NCBI RefSeq assembly: GCF_002849895.1
Contig: NZ_CP018867.1
Span: forward strand, 682,001 to 746,000
Direction: 5' to 3'
From: Companilactobacillus alimentarius DSM 20249
GTDB lineage: Bacteria; Bacillota; Bacilli; Lactobacillales; Lactobacillaceae
DNA length: 64,000 bases
In this document: positions 17,478 to 25,486 of the stretch, piece after piece
Position numbering within the stretch: position 1 is the stretch's first letter
Layout of the letters: every line of letters starts with the position of its first letter
The notes under the pieces: model-generated
The model's database searches: none
Told to the model about the DNA's origin: nothing
Seen by the model: the letters and a program-made list of their open reading frames with translations, nothing else
Position numbers and translations under genes: made by a program

Positions 17478-17987
17478 TTATTTAGCAAATCTAGTTGCCT
17501 TTCTATTCACAATATATTCATAAGTTACCATCAAAATCGCTCCAATAACAATTCCTAGAGCATTAGCCAAAACGTCATTGATATCACTAGTCCGATTGAT
17601 TAAGAAAAAATGTGATAAATAATACTGTGCCGTTTCGATTCCACTACCAATCATGAAGCCAGTAAAGGCCATCGAGAGAACTGATACGTGTGAGAAAAGA
17701 TTCTTGATCAAAAAACCTAAAGGAATCGTCAAGATGATATTCTCCGCAAAACCGATATCAATTATATCAAGTTGATGCAGATTTACATGTCCAACCCCCG
17801 CTGACATCACATAAACTGATGTTCCATCAAATGAGATTGGTGTAAAGAGAATCATCCCTAGAAAAGTCAAATAGACCAGGCTTATGAGATAGAAATGACG
17901 CTTCTCAAATTTTTCAATATTATGATTGATGAATAAAGCACTAATTATCGAGATAGTTAATATTACTAATAAAGGTATAAAACGCAT
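17478..17987 (-). CDS. VanZ-family membrane protein (copy 1)
   Basis: A 169-aa integral membrane protein of the VanZ-like family with about five helices. The conserved pattern is F-x-PI...VNL...ENI-x-x-x-PLG...SGIETAQ...R-x-SD-x-NDV-x-x-N-x-LG. AAAGGAG 8 bp before the ATG at 17987 sets the start; the ATG at 18005 overlaps the RBS. VanZ-like proteins affect teicoplanin or lipoglycopeptide sensitivity in a few cases, but most have no known role and no glycopeptide cluster is present. A paralogue lies at 27920-28417, sharing the LINRTSDINDV block. Located just downstream of the DdmE-like gene in the same direction. Confidence 0.85.
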   Translation of the reverse strand: MRFIPLLVILTISIISALFINHNIEKFEKRHFYLISLVYLTFLGMILFTPISFDGTSVYVMSAGVGHVNLHQLDIIDIGFAENIILTIPLGFLIKNLFSHVSVLSMAFTGFMIGSGIETAQYYLSHFFLINRTSDINDVLANALGIVIGAILMVTYEYIVNRKATRFAK

Positions 17988-18130
17988 AACAATCGCTCCT
18001 TTCATAACTTGTCATTTATTAATTTATACTTACACTTTAAAACTTATTTATTTAAGCAAGCTTAAAATTAATTGACTAAATTATGAAGTTATTATGGTTT
18101 TATATATTTAATGGAACTCAAATCATATCT

Positions 18131-20188
18131 TTAAAATATCTGATTCCTTCTTCTCCATAAATCAAAATATTCTCTCATGTATTTAACGGGAAATGGAATC
18201 ACTGTATATTGACCATTTCTAATATATTGAACCCTCATCAATCCTGACAAATCATCAAAGATATTGGCAAATTCATCAATATCCTCTCCATTTACAAACA
18301 CTATTCTTCTTAACCTAATTGTTCGAGAAATATTTTCTTTCAAACTATTAATATCTCCCACATAGTAGTACAATTCTCCATCCATTCTAGTAAATCCCAT
18401 CCCTTTAAATCCAGGAAATAATGAATATGGCTCTTTTTGACGGACAGAATTATTAAATGTGTAATCAAATCTATTTTCTAAATCTCTACAAATATTACGA
18501 ACTAATTTATTTCTAAAAGAAGTCTCTCTGTGATTTTTCAATTCATCATGAATTTCACCGATAGTTAAATAGCTTTTCTTCAATCCTTTTATATAAACTA
18601 TAATTTCATTTGCTTTCGAAATATATTCTTCACTTTCACTATCATTTTTCAAGAACTTCAAATCGTTAATAACTTTCTTTTTGGAAAGTACAGAATTTAT
18701 ATCAGATTTTTTAACTCTTTGATGTATCTCATCTTGAAATGGGATAACCTGTTCACTACCTCTAAGTATCATAAAAAGATTTCCATTACTCCTTATGACA
18801 CATTCGATATTATCAAAAAAATATTTTTTCTTCTGATTATTTCCATTGAACAGACTCCCACAGATTTCCGAAAGTTCATCATCCATATTAAGATTATTCA
18901 AATCAATTTTCTTATCTATAAAGGTTAAGTTTCCTACAGAATCAACTGTCATTTTCACAATATAAACAATGGCTTCATTTTTTTTCAACCAATTAACCCA
19001 AAAATATTCATATTTACTAGTGATTTGTATTAAATCCTTGGAGATTAATTTTAATTTTTTACTGTTAATTTCTTCTTTTATAGCTAAATTATATAAAGTG
19101 GTAACAAATTCTGATTTGTTACTAGAATAGTTTAATTCACCATTTCTTAATTTACCAAATCCATCTGGGGTGATATGTTGAATGACTTCGTCGGATGAGC
19201 CTATTATATAATCCTCTTTAGCTTTTTTATCCTTCCGTACATCTCTCAGTATTTGAATATTTAGTTCCTTTGAAGGTTTATTAGAAAAAGTTATATTTAC
19301 ATTTTCTAACAAATTATCGTTATACTCTTTAAAAAAGTTCATTAATTTAATATTGTTCTCATCATCACCTTTTAAAAAAATATTAATACTCGCACCATTA
19401 AAATAGTCAAAAATATCACGTTGAGATTTAGTTCCTCTTCCGGGAAAACATTGCTTTTCAATTGGAAATTTTTTTATTTTTAATTTTTCAATAAAAAAAT
19501 CTTCAAAATATTTTTGTAATGCGTTAACCACAAAATTAATTACCCCTAATTTACTATTTTCATATTTTTCCAAACTGCCTAAATCGACAAAGTCTATATT
19601 ATTATTACTATAAGGATTTTTAATTTTATATAAACTATCATCCTGACAAAAATCAGATCTTTGCATCAATCCACGCTTGTCATTCCAAAAATAAAACGCA
19701 TTATGTTCATTTTCCTTAGCCTTAGTAAAGGTAACTACTCTTACAATTAAATTCCTTTTCCAATCTAATTTGACCTCTAAAGCATATCTCTGATCTAATC
19801 TTTTTCTTTCCCATTCTGGCTTAGAAATATAAAGTAAGGGTGTTTTATTAAAACCAATATTTAAGTTTTTATCCCCAGCGATTTGATTGATTAATAATTG
19901 AACAATGCAATTAGAGTATATTTCGTTAGTAAATCTAATTTTTTTAAAATAGAATTCTCCAATTTCTTTGGATTTTTTAAATGTACCTTTTTCGAATAAA
20001 ATTAAATATCTATTCTTAGACATTAAAGACAGTGTTATAAAGTCCATATGAGAAAGTACTTTGTAAAGAGAATTACGCTTATCGTAGTTTTCTATACAGA
20101 CACAAGCCAAGTCATATTTTAAATTTAAATTCAAATAATTCAATTTGTAAGAAGTTCTATTAGTTTGTATCCATTCATCAACTTTCAA
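18131..20188 (-). CDS. DdmE-like prokaryotic Argonaute-family protein (putative)
   Basis: A 685-aa protein with no obvious catalytic motif by eye. Its size, its place directly after a 1.18-kb-codon helicase-nuclease and its 11-bp overlap with that gene match DdmE of the Vibrio DdmDE system. DdmE is a catalytically inactive Argonaute-like protein that uses DNA guides to bind plasmids and recruit DdmD. The C-terminal end (...YTVIPFPVKYMREYF) has the flavour of a PIWI terminus; no DEDX tetrad is evident, as expected for DdmE. Start is TTG at 20188 with AAAGGA 8 bp upstream. The DNA is visibly more A/T-rich than its neighbours, a sign of transfer. The identification rests on architecture and needs a profile or structure search. 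Confidence 0.55.
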   Translation of the reverse strand: MKVDEWIQTNRTSYKLNYLNLNLKYDLACVCIENYDKRNSLYKVLSHMDFITLSLMSKNRYLILFEKGTFKKSKEIGEFYFKKIRFTNEIYSNCIVQLLINQIAGDKNLNIGFNKTPLLYISKPEWERKRLDQRYALEVKLDWKRNLIVRVVTFTKAKENEHNAFYFWNDKRGLMQRSDFCQDDSLYKIKNPYSNNNIDFVDLGSLEKYENSKLGVINFVVNALQKYFEDFFIEKLKIKKFPIEKQCFPGRGTKSQRDIFDYFNGASINIFLKGDDENNIKLMNFFKEYNDNLLENVNITFSNKPSKELNIQILRDVRKDKKAKEDYIIGSSDEVIQHITPDGFGKLRNGELNYSSNKSEFVTTLYNLAIKEEINSKKLKLISKDLIQITSKYEYFWVNWLKKNEAIVYIVKMTVDSVGNLTFIDKKIDLNNLNMDDELSEICGSLFNGNNQKKKYFFDNIECVIRSNGNLFMILRGSEQVIPFQDEIHQRVKKSDINSVLSKKKVINDLKFLKNDSESEEYISKANEIIVYIKGLKKSYLTIGEIHDELKNHRETSFRNKLVRNICRDLENRFDYTFNNSVRQKEPYSLFPGFKGMGFTRMDGELYYYVGDINSLKENISRTIRLRRIVFVNGEDIDEFANIFDDLSGLMRVQYIRNGQYTVIPFPVKYMREYFDLWRRRNQIF

Positions 20189-23100
20189 TTAAAAATTCCT
20201 TTACCTTTCTCACATCAGAAGATGCTAAACTAACAATTCCTTTACTATTAATTAATCCGGGGATTTCCATAATACGCCCACTGACAGTCGTAGTTATTTC
20301 ATTTTCACCTTGTGCAATAATATTTATAATGATTACTCTCCAGGATTTTCCAGTATTATTTTCTAATGTATCTAGCTTCTTAGTATTTTTCTCTCTAGCT
20401 TTATCTTGCCGTTCTGAATAACTATTTCCCCAATTCTTAAAATCAATAACAATCCCTTTATTTTTAACTTTATAATCAAATAATTCTGTATTCTCTAACT
20501 GCTCAATATCTTCCAGTTTTTCATCCAAAATATCCTCAAAAAGCACTTTACCTACTTTTTCCCCTAAAATCCCCTTATAAAGGGTAAATTGAATAGGGTT
20601 AATAATGTAATCTTTTTTCCCCCAGAATAAAGGATAATTATGCTCTTTAAAATTCTGAACAACTTTAGGATTCTTTAAACAAATATCCAATCCTGATGAT
20701 TCCGAAGAAATAATCATATTGGCTTCATTATCCTTCTCAAAATCAAAATCACCTTCATTCAAGGAAATACATTTTGTTTTATATTCAGTTTTTTGATAAG
20801 GATTGCTCAAGTATTGTAAACTTCTTTTTATCTCTTTTTGAGCTTCTGCTAGTTCCTTTTTATTGACAGTGGGATTCTTTAAAAGAAATTCACGTACTTT
20901 ATTATATTCAAGTCTATATCGTGGACTATTTCTTAATCCTTTTAAGAGTTGATTGTTATCACGACTGGTCTTTGCAGTTTTATTTGCATTATCTAATTTT
21001 GAATTATCCGTTTGTATCCAATTATTTTCTTCACCTTTGTAACTCATTAATGCTTGAAACTCTGGACTATATCTTTCACGATGAGGAGTCACGTAATTAA
21101 TATTATTAATAACTTGATAATTAGCAACTACCAATGGATTTTCAATTTTATTAAAAGTCCGATTCATTCTTCCCAATGCTTGAATAATTCTTGTTACTAA
21201 GCTTGATACAACACTTTGTAGATATCGCGGATATTTAATGTATCGTCTTTTCTCCATTTTATTAAGAATATTTTTTATTTCATAATTCGTAATTTCATTT
21301 GCATCCAATAAATATTCTAATTCAAAGACAAACTTCAAGACATCCGTATCTAACTTATAATTTCTCAAATTTGTTATGATATTAGTGACTTCCCCTAAAT
21401 AAATACCTCCTAGATCAATTTCAGTATTACGTGGATCGCTATTATTATTAGAATCCATTGAAATATTCTTTGAGATTTTCTTCTCAAATGATGTCATTTT
21501 ATGCTGCAAATTTTGCCCTACACCGATTGACAAATATGCGCTTAACAAGTAAATCCTTTTCCCATTCTCGACTAAATTCAAAGATTTTTTGATTTGTTCT
21601 GGAACTGATATATTATTCTTCGCAATAATACATAATTTAGGATATTTATCATCATCTGGGCCTAGAATTTGTTTACATAGTATTTTAAATACATCTTCAA
21701 TTAGATCACGATACATTTCAGGACTATTATCTGGCAATTTAGATTGCAATCCCAAAAAAGAAGTGATCTTAGAATCTTTAATGAAATAAATAAAACTTTC
21801 AAATAAAGAGAGGTATCTCCTTCTAAAATAATCTTGATTCCCCTCTTTTTTTTCGTTATCTCCTTTGGATATTCTATTAAGTGTCTCTTGTAATTTAGAG
21901 TTAAGTTCATTTACCATACTTTGATCGTAATTTCCTATAATGTCTGAATGCTCCCTTAAAATTGATTCAATAGAGTTATCAGCTCCTACCATTGCGACTT
22001 TTATTTTAATCCCTTGATTTTTATAACGCGTATGATAATCGAATTCTTTTAAGGTCTCTTCTGTTAAAAACCTTCTTCCATCTTTTATAAATTTGTCGCC
22101 CAATTCAGATTTCAAAAATTCCAGATCATAATTATCCAAAACTGTTGGCATTTGCGAAGTGGCTGATAATCCCAAAACCATACATTTTTTAGTCAAAGCT
22201 ATAAGAAATTTTTCTGGTGTGGCATTAATAATAGAAGCATTAATTTCTGTCTGTAAATCATGTTTGTCTGAATCCTTAAAATAGTATAATGTTATGCCCT
22301 TCTTTTGAAATTCTCGATAATCTTCCACTTTGAACTTCTGTAATTCATTAGAACTTTTTTTATTAAATTTATTGCCAAAATCGACTTCGATATTTCTCAA
22401 CATTCGAATTTGCACATCTTCTAAACCTAAAGCCCTATATATGGTGAAAAATGCATTCTCCTCATCCATTCCATTCTCATTGTCCTCACGATGAGTATTA
22501 CTTAACTCCACATATTTAATAGCACATTTTAGAATCAGACGATTAAATGATTTTATAAAGTTGGATGTTCTTCGTAACATATTTTCAAAACCTAAATCAT
22601 TAGATCTATCATTATCAATTAAGACCTGATTTTTTACTGAGCTAAAGTGCGAATACCATTTTGCATTATCGCTGATTAATGTGTGTAGTGAGGCGTGAAT
22701 CAGAAAATTATCTTCTCCATATTTACTAGGATCTCTTTTCATCTTATACAAATAGGACAAGAAAAATTGCTTATTTATAGCTTTGGAATTATTAACCAAA
22801 TCTTTATAATTGTCCTCACTAGTTATGATTTCCTTAAGACTATCCGGAAGTTCATTTTTAATAATCTCAATTCCCTTAAAAATATTTCGAAACAAGGCTA
22901 TCAAATCAACCTCTATCTTTAATGAGTCATCAATTATTTTATCCAATATTTTTTTCTTAGTACTATCTACCTCATCAAAAACCACAAGTGATTTTTCTAT
23001 CATTTTCGAATATAAAAAAGATTTTCCATTTTTCTCAAAAAATGTTGTATAACTTCTAATAAATTTATCAGTAGTACATAGATAAATTTGATATCTTTCT

Positions 23101-23717
23101 AAATCAATTGTCGGATATACCTTATAAAACCAATTGCTAAGTCCTGTTTCATCATTCGCCAAAAATCTTTTTACCTTATTTTGACATTCTATATCTAGCA
23201 TGCTACCTTCTGTGCCGTCAGATTCAAATAAAAGTCTTTTGAATAAAGCTTTTCTAAAATCATATTCGACATTCTTTAAATTTTTCCAAATGCCATTATT
23301 TTCATCTTTCGAATCTATTACTTCAACAAGATCAGAAATATCCTTTAATTTTTTGAATGCCAACTCAACCTCATTATCTTTAAAAATTTTTTCCAAATCA
23401 GCAAATGTAGATTTTATGATATTAGTCGTGTCTTTAATAGATCTAATAACCGCTATTTTTTCATAGTCATGAGGATCGTCATCATTTGACCTTCCCTTCT
23501 CCCAAAAATCTCGAAATTTGTCTCGCTGCAAATTCTTTTTTTGATCTGTAACAAAAAAGAATTTAAATGAAGAATCAATCCTGGCACGTTTACATGCAAA
23601 TTCAATAACACTATGTGATTTCCCACTACCCGTAGGGGCATCTAAAAACAATAATTTATTTTTCTTTTTTTCTTTTGTTATTTCATGATAAATATTTTCA
23701 AAATCCGTATAATTGAT
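20178..23717 (-). CDS. DdmD-like SF2 helicase with C-terminal PD-(D/E)XK-like nuclease
   Basis: About 1179 aa. Helicase motifs: Walker A APTGSGKS (about 27-34), DEVD box (FDEVDS), motif III GLSATS and motif VI QALGRMNR. The C-terminal 150 aa contain an acid...FDYK...GIVIDFKNW block like a PD-(D/E)XK nuclease core. This domain order, the length and the Argonaute-like partner fit DdmD, which unwinds and degrades small plasmids. The usual start (TTG at 23651) lies one codon before the Walker A strand and has no RBS. The frame is open to 23717, where an ATC codon sits 7 bp after GAGGTGA (23725-23731). That is proposed as the true, non-canonical start. Translation is coupled to the downstream DdmE-like gene. 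Confidence 0.6.
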   Translation of the reverse strand: MNYTDFENIYHEITKEKKKNKLLFLDAPTGSGKSHSVIEFACKRARIDSSFKFFFVTDQKKNLQRDKFRDFWEKGRSNDDDPHDYEKIAVIRSIKDTTNIIKSTFADLEKIFKDNEVELAFKKLKDISDLVEVIDSKDENNGIWKNLKNVEYDFRKALFKRLLFESDGTEGSMLDIECQNKVKRFLANDETGLSNWFYKVYPTIDLERYQIYLCTTDKFIRSYTTFFEKNGKSFLYSKMIEKSLVVFDEVDSTKKKILDKIIDDSLKIEVDLIALFRNIFKGIEIIKNELPDSLKEIITSEDNYKDLVNNSKAINKQFFLSYLYKMKRDPSKYGEDNFLIHASLHTLISDNAKWYSHFSSVKNQVLIDNDRSNDLGFENMLRRTSNFIKSFNRLILKCAIKYVELSNTHREDNENGMDEENAFFTIYRALGLEDVQIRMLRNIEVDFGNKFNKKSSNELQKFKVEDYREFQKKGITLYYFKDSDKHDLQTEINASIINATPEKFLIALTKKCMVLGLSATSQMPTVLDNYDLEFLKSELGDKFIKDGRRFLTEETLKEFDYHTRYKNQGIKIKVAMVGADNSIESILREHSDIIGNYDQSMVNELNSKLQETLNRISKGDNEKKEGNQDYFRRRYLSLFESFIYFIKDSKITSFLGLQSKLPDNSPEMYRDLIEDVFKILCKQILGPDDDKYPKLCIIAKNNISVPEQIKKSLNLVENGKRIYLLSAYLSIGVGQNLQHKMTSFEKKISKNISMDSNNNSDPRNTEIDLGGIYLGEVTNIITNLRNYKLDTDVLKFVFELEYLLDANEITNYEIKNILNKMEKRRYIKYPRYLQSVVSSLVTRIIQALGRMNRTFNKIENPLVVANYQVINNINYVTPHRERYSPEFQALMSYKGEENNWIQTDNSKLDNANKTAKTSRDNNQLLKGLRNSPRYRLEYNKVREFLLKNPTVNKKELAEAQKEIKRSLQYLSNPYQKTEYKTKCISLNEGDFDFEKDNEANMIISSESSGLDICLKNPKVVQNFKEHNYPLFWGKKDYIINPIQFTLYKGILGEKVGKVLFEDILDEKLEDIEQLENTELFDYKVKNKGIVIDFKNWGNSYSERQDKAREKNTKKLDTLENNTGKSWRVIIINIIAQGENEITTTVSGRIMEIPGLINSKGIVSLASSDVRKVKEFLIES

Positions 23718-23991
23718 TTTATATTCACCTCACAGAAAATATTATTTACTTATAATTTTTTGCTCTTTATTCTGTACTAACAAATGTCATTAAAGCAAAT
23801 TAATATTATTTATTCAATGAATTCCCACCACTATTGAAGGATAATGTGTTTCCATTATTATCATTTTTCAGATCATTAATTTCTAAATTAATTTAATATA
23901 AATTTATACGTCAAAAAAAAATCCCGATTCTTTTCTAAAGTGCTTCATAATTGTTAGACAAGAAATCTAACAGTTATGGAGCGCTTTTTAT

Positions 23992-24525
23992 ATGGTTAAA
24001 TACAGTTCAAAATTAAAGGCAGAGGTTGTTGGTGAATACCTCCAAGGTAGAACCAGCATGCAAAGTCTCTCAGAGAAACATAATTTACCTAAACGGCAAG
24101 TCAGTTTCTGGATTCAAAAATATCGCTTAAGCGGCGTAGACTCGCTTAAGCGAAAAAAAACTAAACGGAGCTTTTCAGCTGAATTTAAAATTGATGTGAT
24201 AAACTACTATCAAACTCATGATGAAACTTTAGCTGAAGTATCCGCCAGATTTGATGTTAACAAGTGTCAGATTAGTTCCTGGAGAACGGCATTCAATAAA
24301 CATGGCATAGAAGCCTTGAAGTCTCATCCGAAAGGCAGAAAATCCAAAGTGAAAAATGATAAAAAGAAATTACGTCATTTAATAAACAAGAATGAATTAG
24401 ATCAACTTCGCGAGGAACTCGCAAAGAAGAATCAAGAATTATATGACACAAAGTTGGAGAATGATATTTTAAAAAAATCAATGACCCTGTTCGGAACTTC
24501 AAAGGACGCAAAAAAACACAAATAG
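23992..24525 (+). CDS. IS3-family OrfA (DNA-binding protein)
   Basis: 177 aa with two helix-turn-helix units (SLSEKHNLPKRQVSFWIQKY and EVSARFDVNKCQISSWRTAF), a basic linker and a C-terminal leucine-rich coiled coil (about 130-165). This is the IS150-type OrfA that binds the terminal repeats. Near its end is the slippery run A7 (24510-24516). A -1 slip there fuses it to OrfB to make the transposase. Confidence 0.9.
   Translation: MVKYSSKLKAEVVGEYLQGRTSMQSLSEKHNLPKRQVSFWIQKYRLSGVDSLKRKKTKRSFSAEFKIDVINYYQTHDETLAEVSARFDVNKCQISSWRTAFNKHGIEALKSHPKGRKSKVKNDKKKLRHLINKNELDQLREELAKKNQELYDTKLENDILKKSMTLFGTSKDAKKHK
24510..24516 (+). promoter_or_regulatory. Programmed -1 frameshift site
   Basis: Heptamer A AAA AAA in the orfA frame, followed after two codons by the TAG stop of orfA. 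Standard slippery sequence of IS3-family elements. Confidence 0.75.
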
Positions 24526-25421
24526 TTGATCAGATCAGGGTAGAACAAGAGTCTCTTCCAAAAGCAGAACGGTATAAGATAGGCGATATTCTTAAGGCCA
24601 TTGGACTTAAAAAGGCCACTTACCATGATGAGCGTAAACATATCAAAAATCATGTAGATAAGTACAAAGATATAAAAACTGAAATATTAAAAATTACTGA
24701 AAGTGGAAAATGTCGTGGACGCCTAACCTACGGTTATCGTCGCGTACAAGAAGGATTAATTAAACTAGATATTCACATAGCAGATGCCGTAGCTCGTCGC
24801 TTGATGAATGAGTTAAATGTTCAAGTAAATCTTTATAATCGTCATAAAAATGGAAAGTATTCCTCATATAAAGGAACTGTTGGAAAGGTCGCACACAACA
24901 TTTTACATCAACAGTTTAATGAAACTGAGCCCTTTAAAGTCCTGCATACAGATGTCACACAAGTTCGTTTAAGGGATAACGAATGGGCTTATGTTTCCGC
25001 AATTACCGACGAGGCAAGCAAAGAAGTTCTAGCGTTCCAAGTAAGTAATAGTCCCAATAGTAAATTAATTATGGATACATTAAATGAATTAACGACAGTT
25101 ATACCTAAAGGAAGCAACCCAGTGATACATTCAGATCAAGGCTGGCATTATCAACTAAATTATTATACTGATAGGCTTTCTGAAGATGGATTTATACAGA
25201 GCATGTCTCGCAAAGGAAATTGTCTCGACAATGCGCCAATCGAAAGTTTCTTTCATCTATTCAAAACAGAATGTCTCAATGGATTTCCACCTTGTAAAGA
25301 TATGAAAGAATTTAGGAAACTTTCTAAGGAGTACGTCGATTGGTTTAACAATCGACGCATCTCAAGAAAAACAAAAGGCATGACTCCCCGCGAATACAGG
25401 GAACATGCCTTATCAGCTTAA
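24516..25421 (+). CDS. IS3-family OrfB transposase (made by -1 frameshift)
   Basis: The frame entered by a -1 slip on A AAA AAA (24510-24516) is open for 301 codons to 25421, with no good start codon near its beginning. Expression as an OrfAB fusion of about 476 aa is therefore expected. It has the HTH_21/helical N-terminus and an rve DDE integrase core: HTDVTQ (first Asp), HSDQGWHYQ (second Asp) and NCLDNAPIESFF (Glu). The next in-frame starts, TTG at 24801 and ATG at 24804, would omit the N-terminal 95 residues. All catalytic residues are present, so the element is probably active. Confidence 0.85.
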   Translation, partial: TQIVDQIRVEQESLPKAERYKIGDILKAIGLKKATYHDERKHIKNHVDKYKDIKTEILKITESGKCRGRLTYGYRRVQEGLIKLDIHIADAVARRLMNELNVQVNLYNRHKNGKYSSYKGTVGKVAHNILHQQFNETEPFKVLHTDVTQVRLRDNEWAYVSAITDEASKEVLAFQVSNSPNSKLIMDTLNELTTVIPKGSNPVIHSDQGWHYQLNYYTDRLSEDGFIQSMSRKGNCLDNAPIESFFHLFKTECLNGFPPCKDMKEFRKLSKEYVDWFNNRRISRKTKGMTPREYREHALSA

Positions 25422-25486
25422 CAATATTCAATTTTGTCTAACTTTTGTGTTGCACTTTATTCCAGAATCAGGATTCTTTGATTATC

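Larger units (their letters stand above)
23936..25459 (+). mobile_element. IS3-family (IS150-type) insertion sequence, complete
   Basis: 1524 bp bounded by TAAAGTGC (23936-23943) and its inverse GCACTTTA (25452-25459). Inside each end there is further inverted similarity (TTAGACAA). Flanking direct repeats TTC (23933-23935 and 25460-25462) form a 3-bp target duplication. It carries orfA and an orfB joined by a frameshift, all intact. It is inserted in the loop of a terminator hairpin between the ABC-F gene and the DdmD-like gene. Confidence 0.85.
23920..25475 (-). terminator. ABC-F terminator split by the IS
   Basis: Arms AATCCCGATTCT (23920-23931) and AGAATCAGGATT (25464-25475) are complementary with a single G-U pair. 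Removing the IS and one TTC copy restores, on the minus strand, a 12-bp stem with a 5-nt loop (GGAAA) and a T8-9 tract. That is the terminator of the ABC-F gene. With the IS present the arms are about 1.5 kb apart. Confidence 0.8.

Noticed and set aside
17478..17987. VanZ as a glycopeptide-resistance gene
   Set aside because: No vanA-type genes are nearby, and VanZ-like proteins are widespread without resistance function.
18131..23717. Hachiman or another helicase-based two-gene defence system
   Set aside because: The partner is 685 aa, far larger than HamA. The helicase has a C-terminal nuclease-like block and the overlap order fits DdmDE better.
23660..23730. A 16-codon leader ORF (GTG at the SD) before the helicase gene
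   Set aside because: The GTG lies inside the putative SD of the helicase itself and has no RBS of its own.
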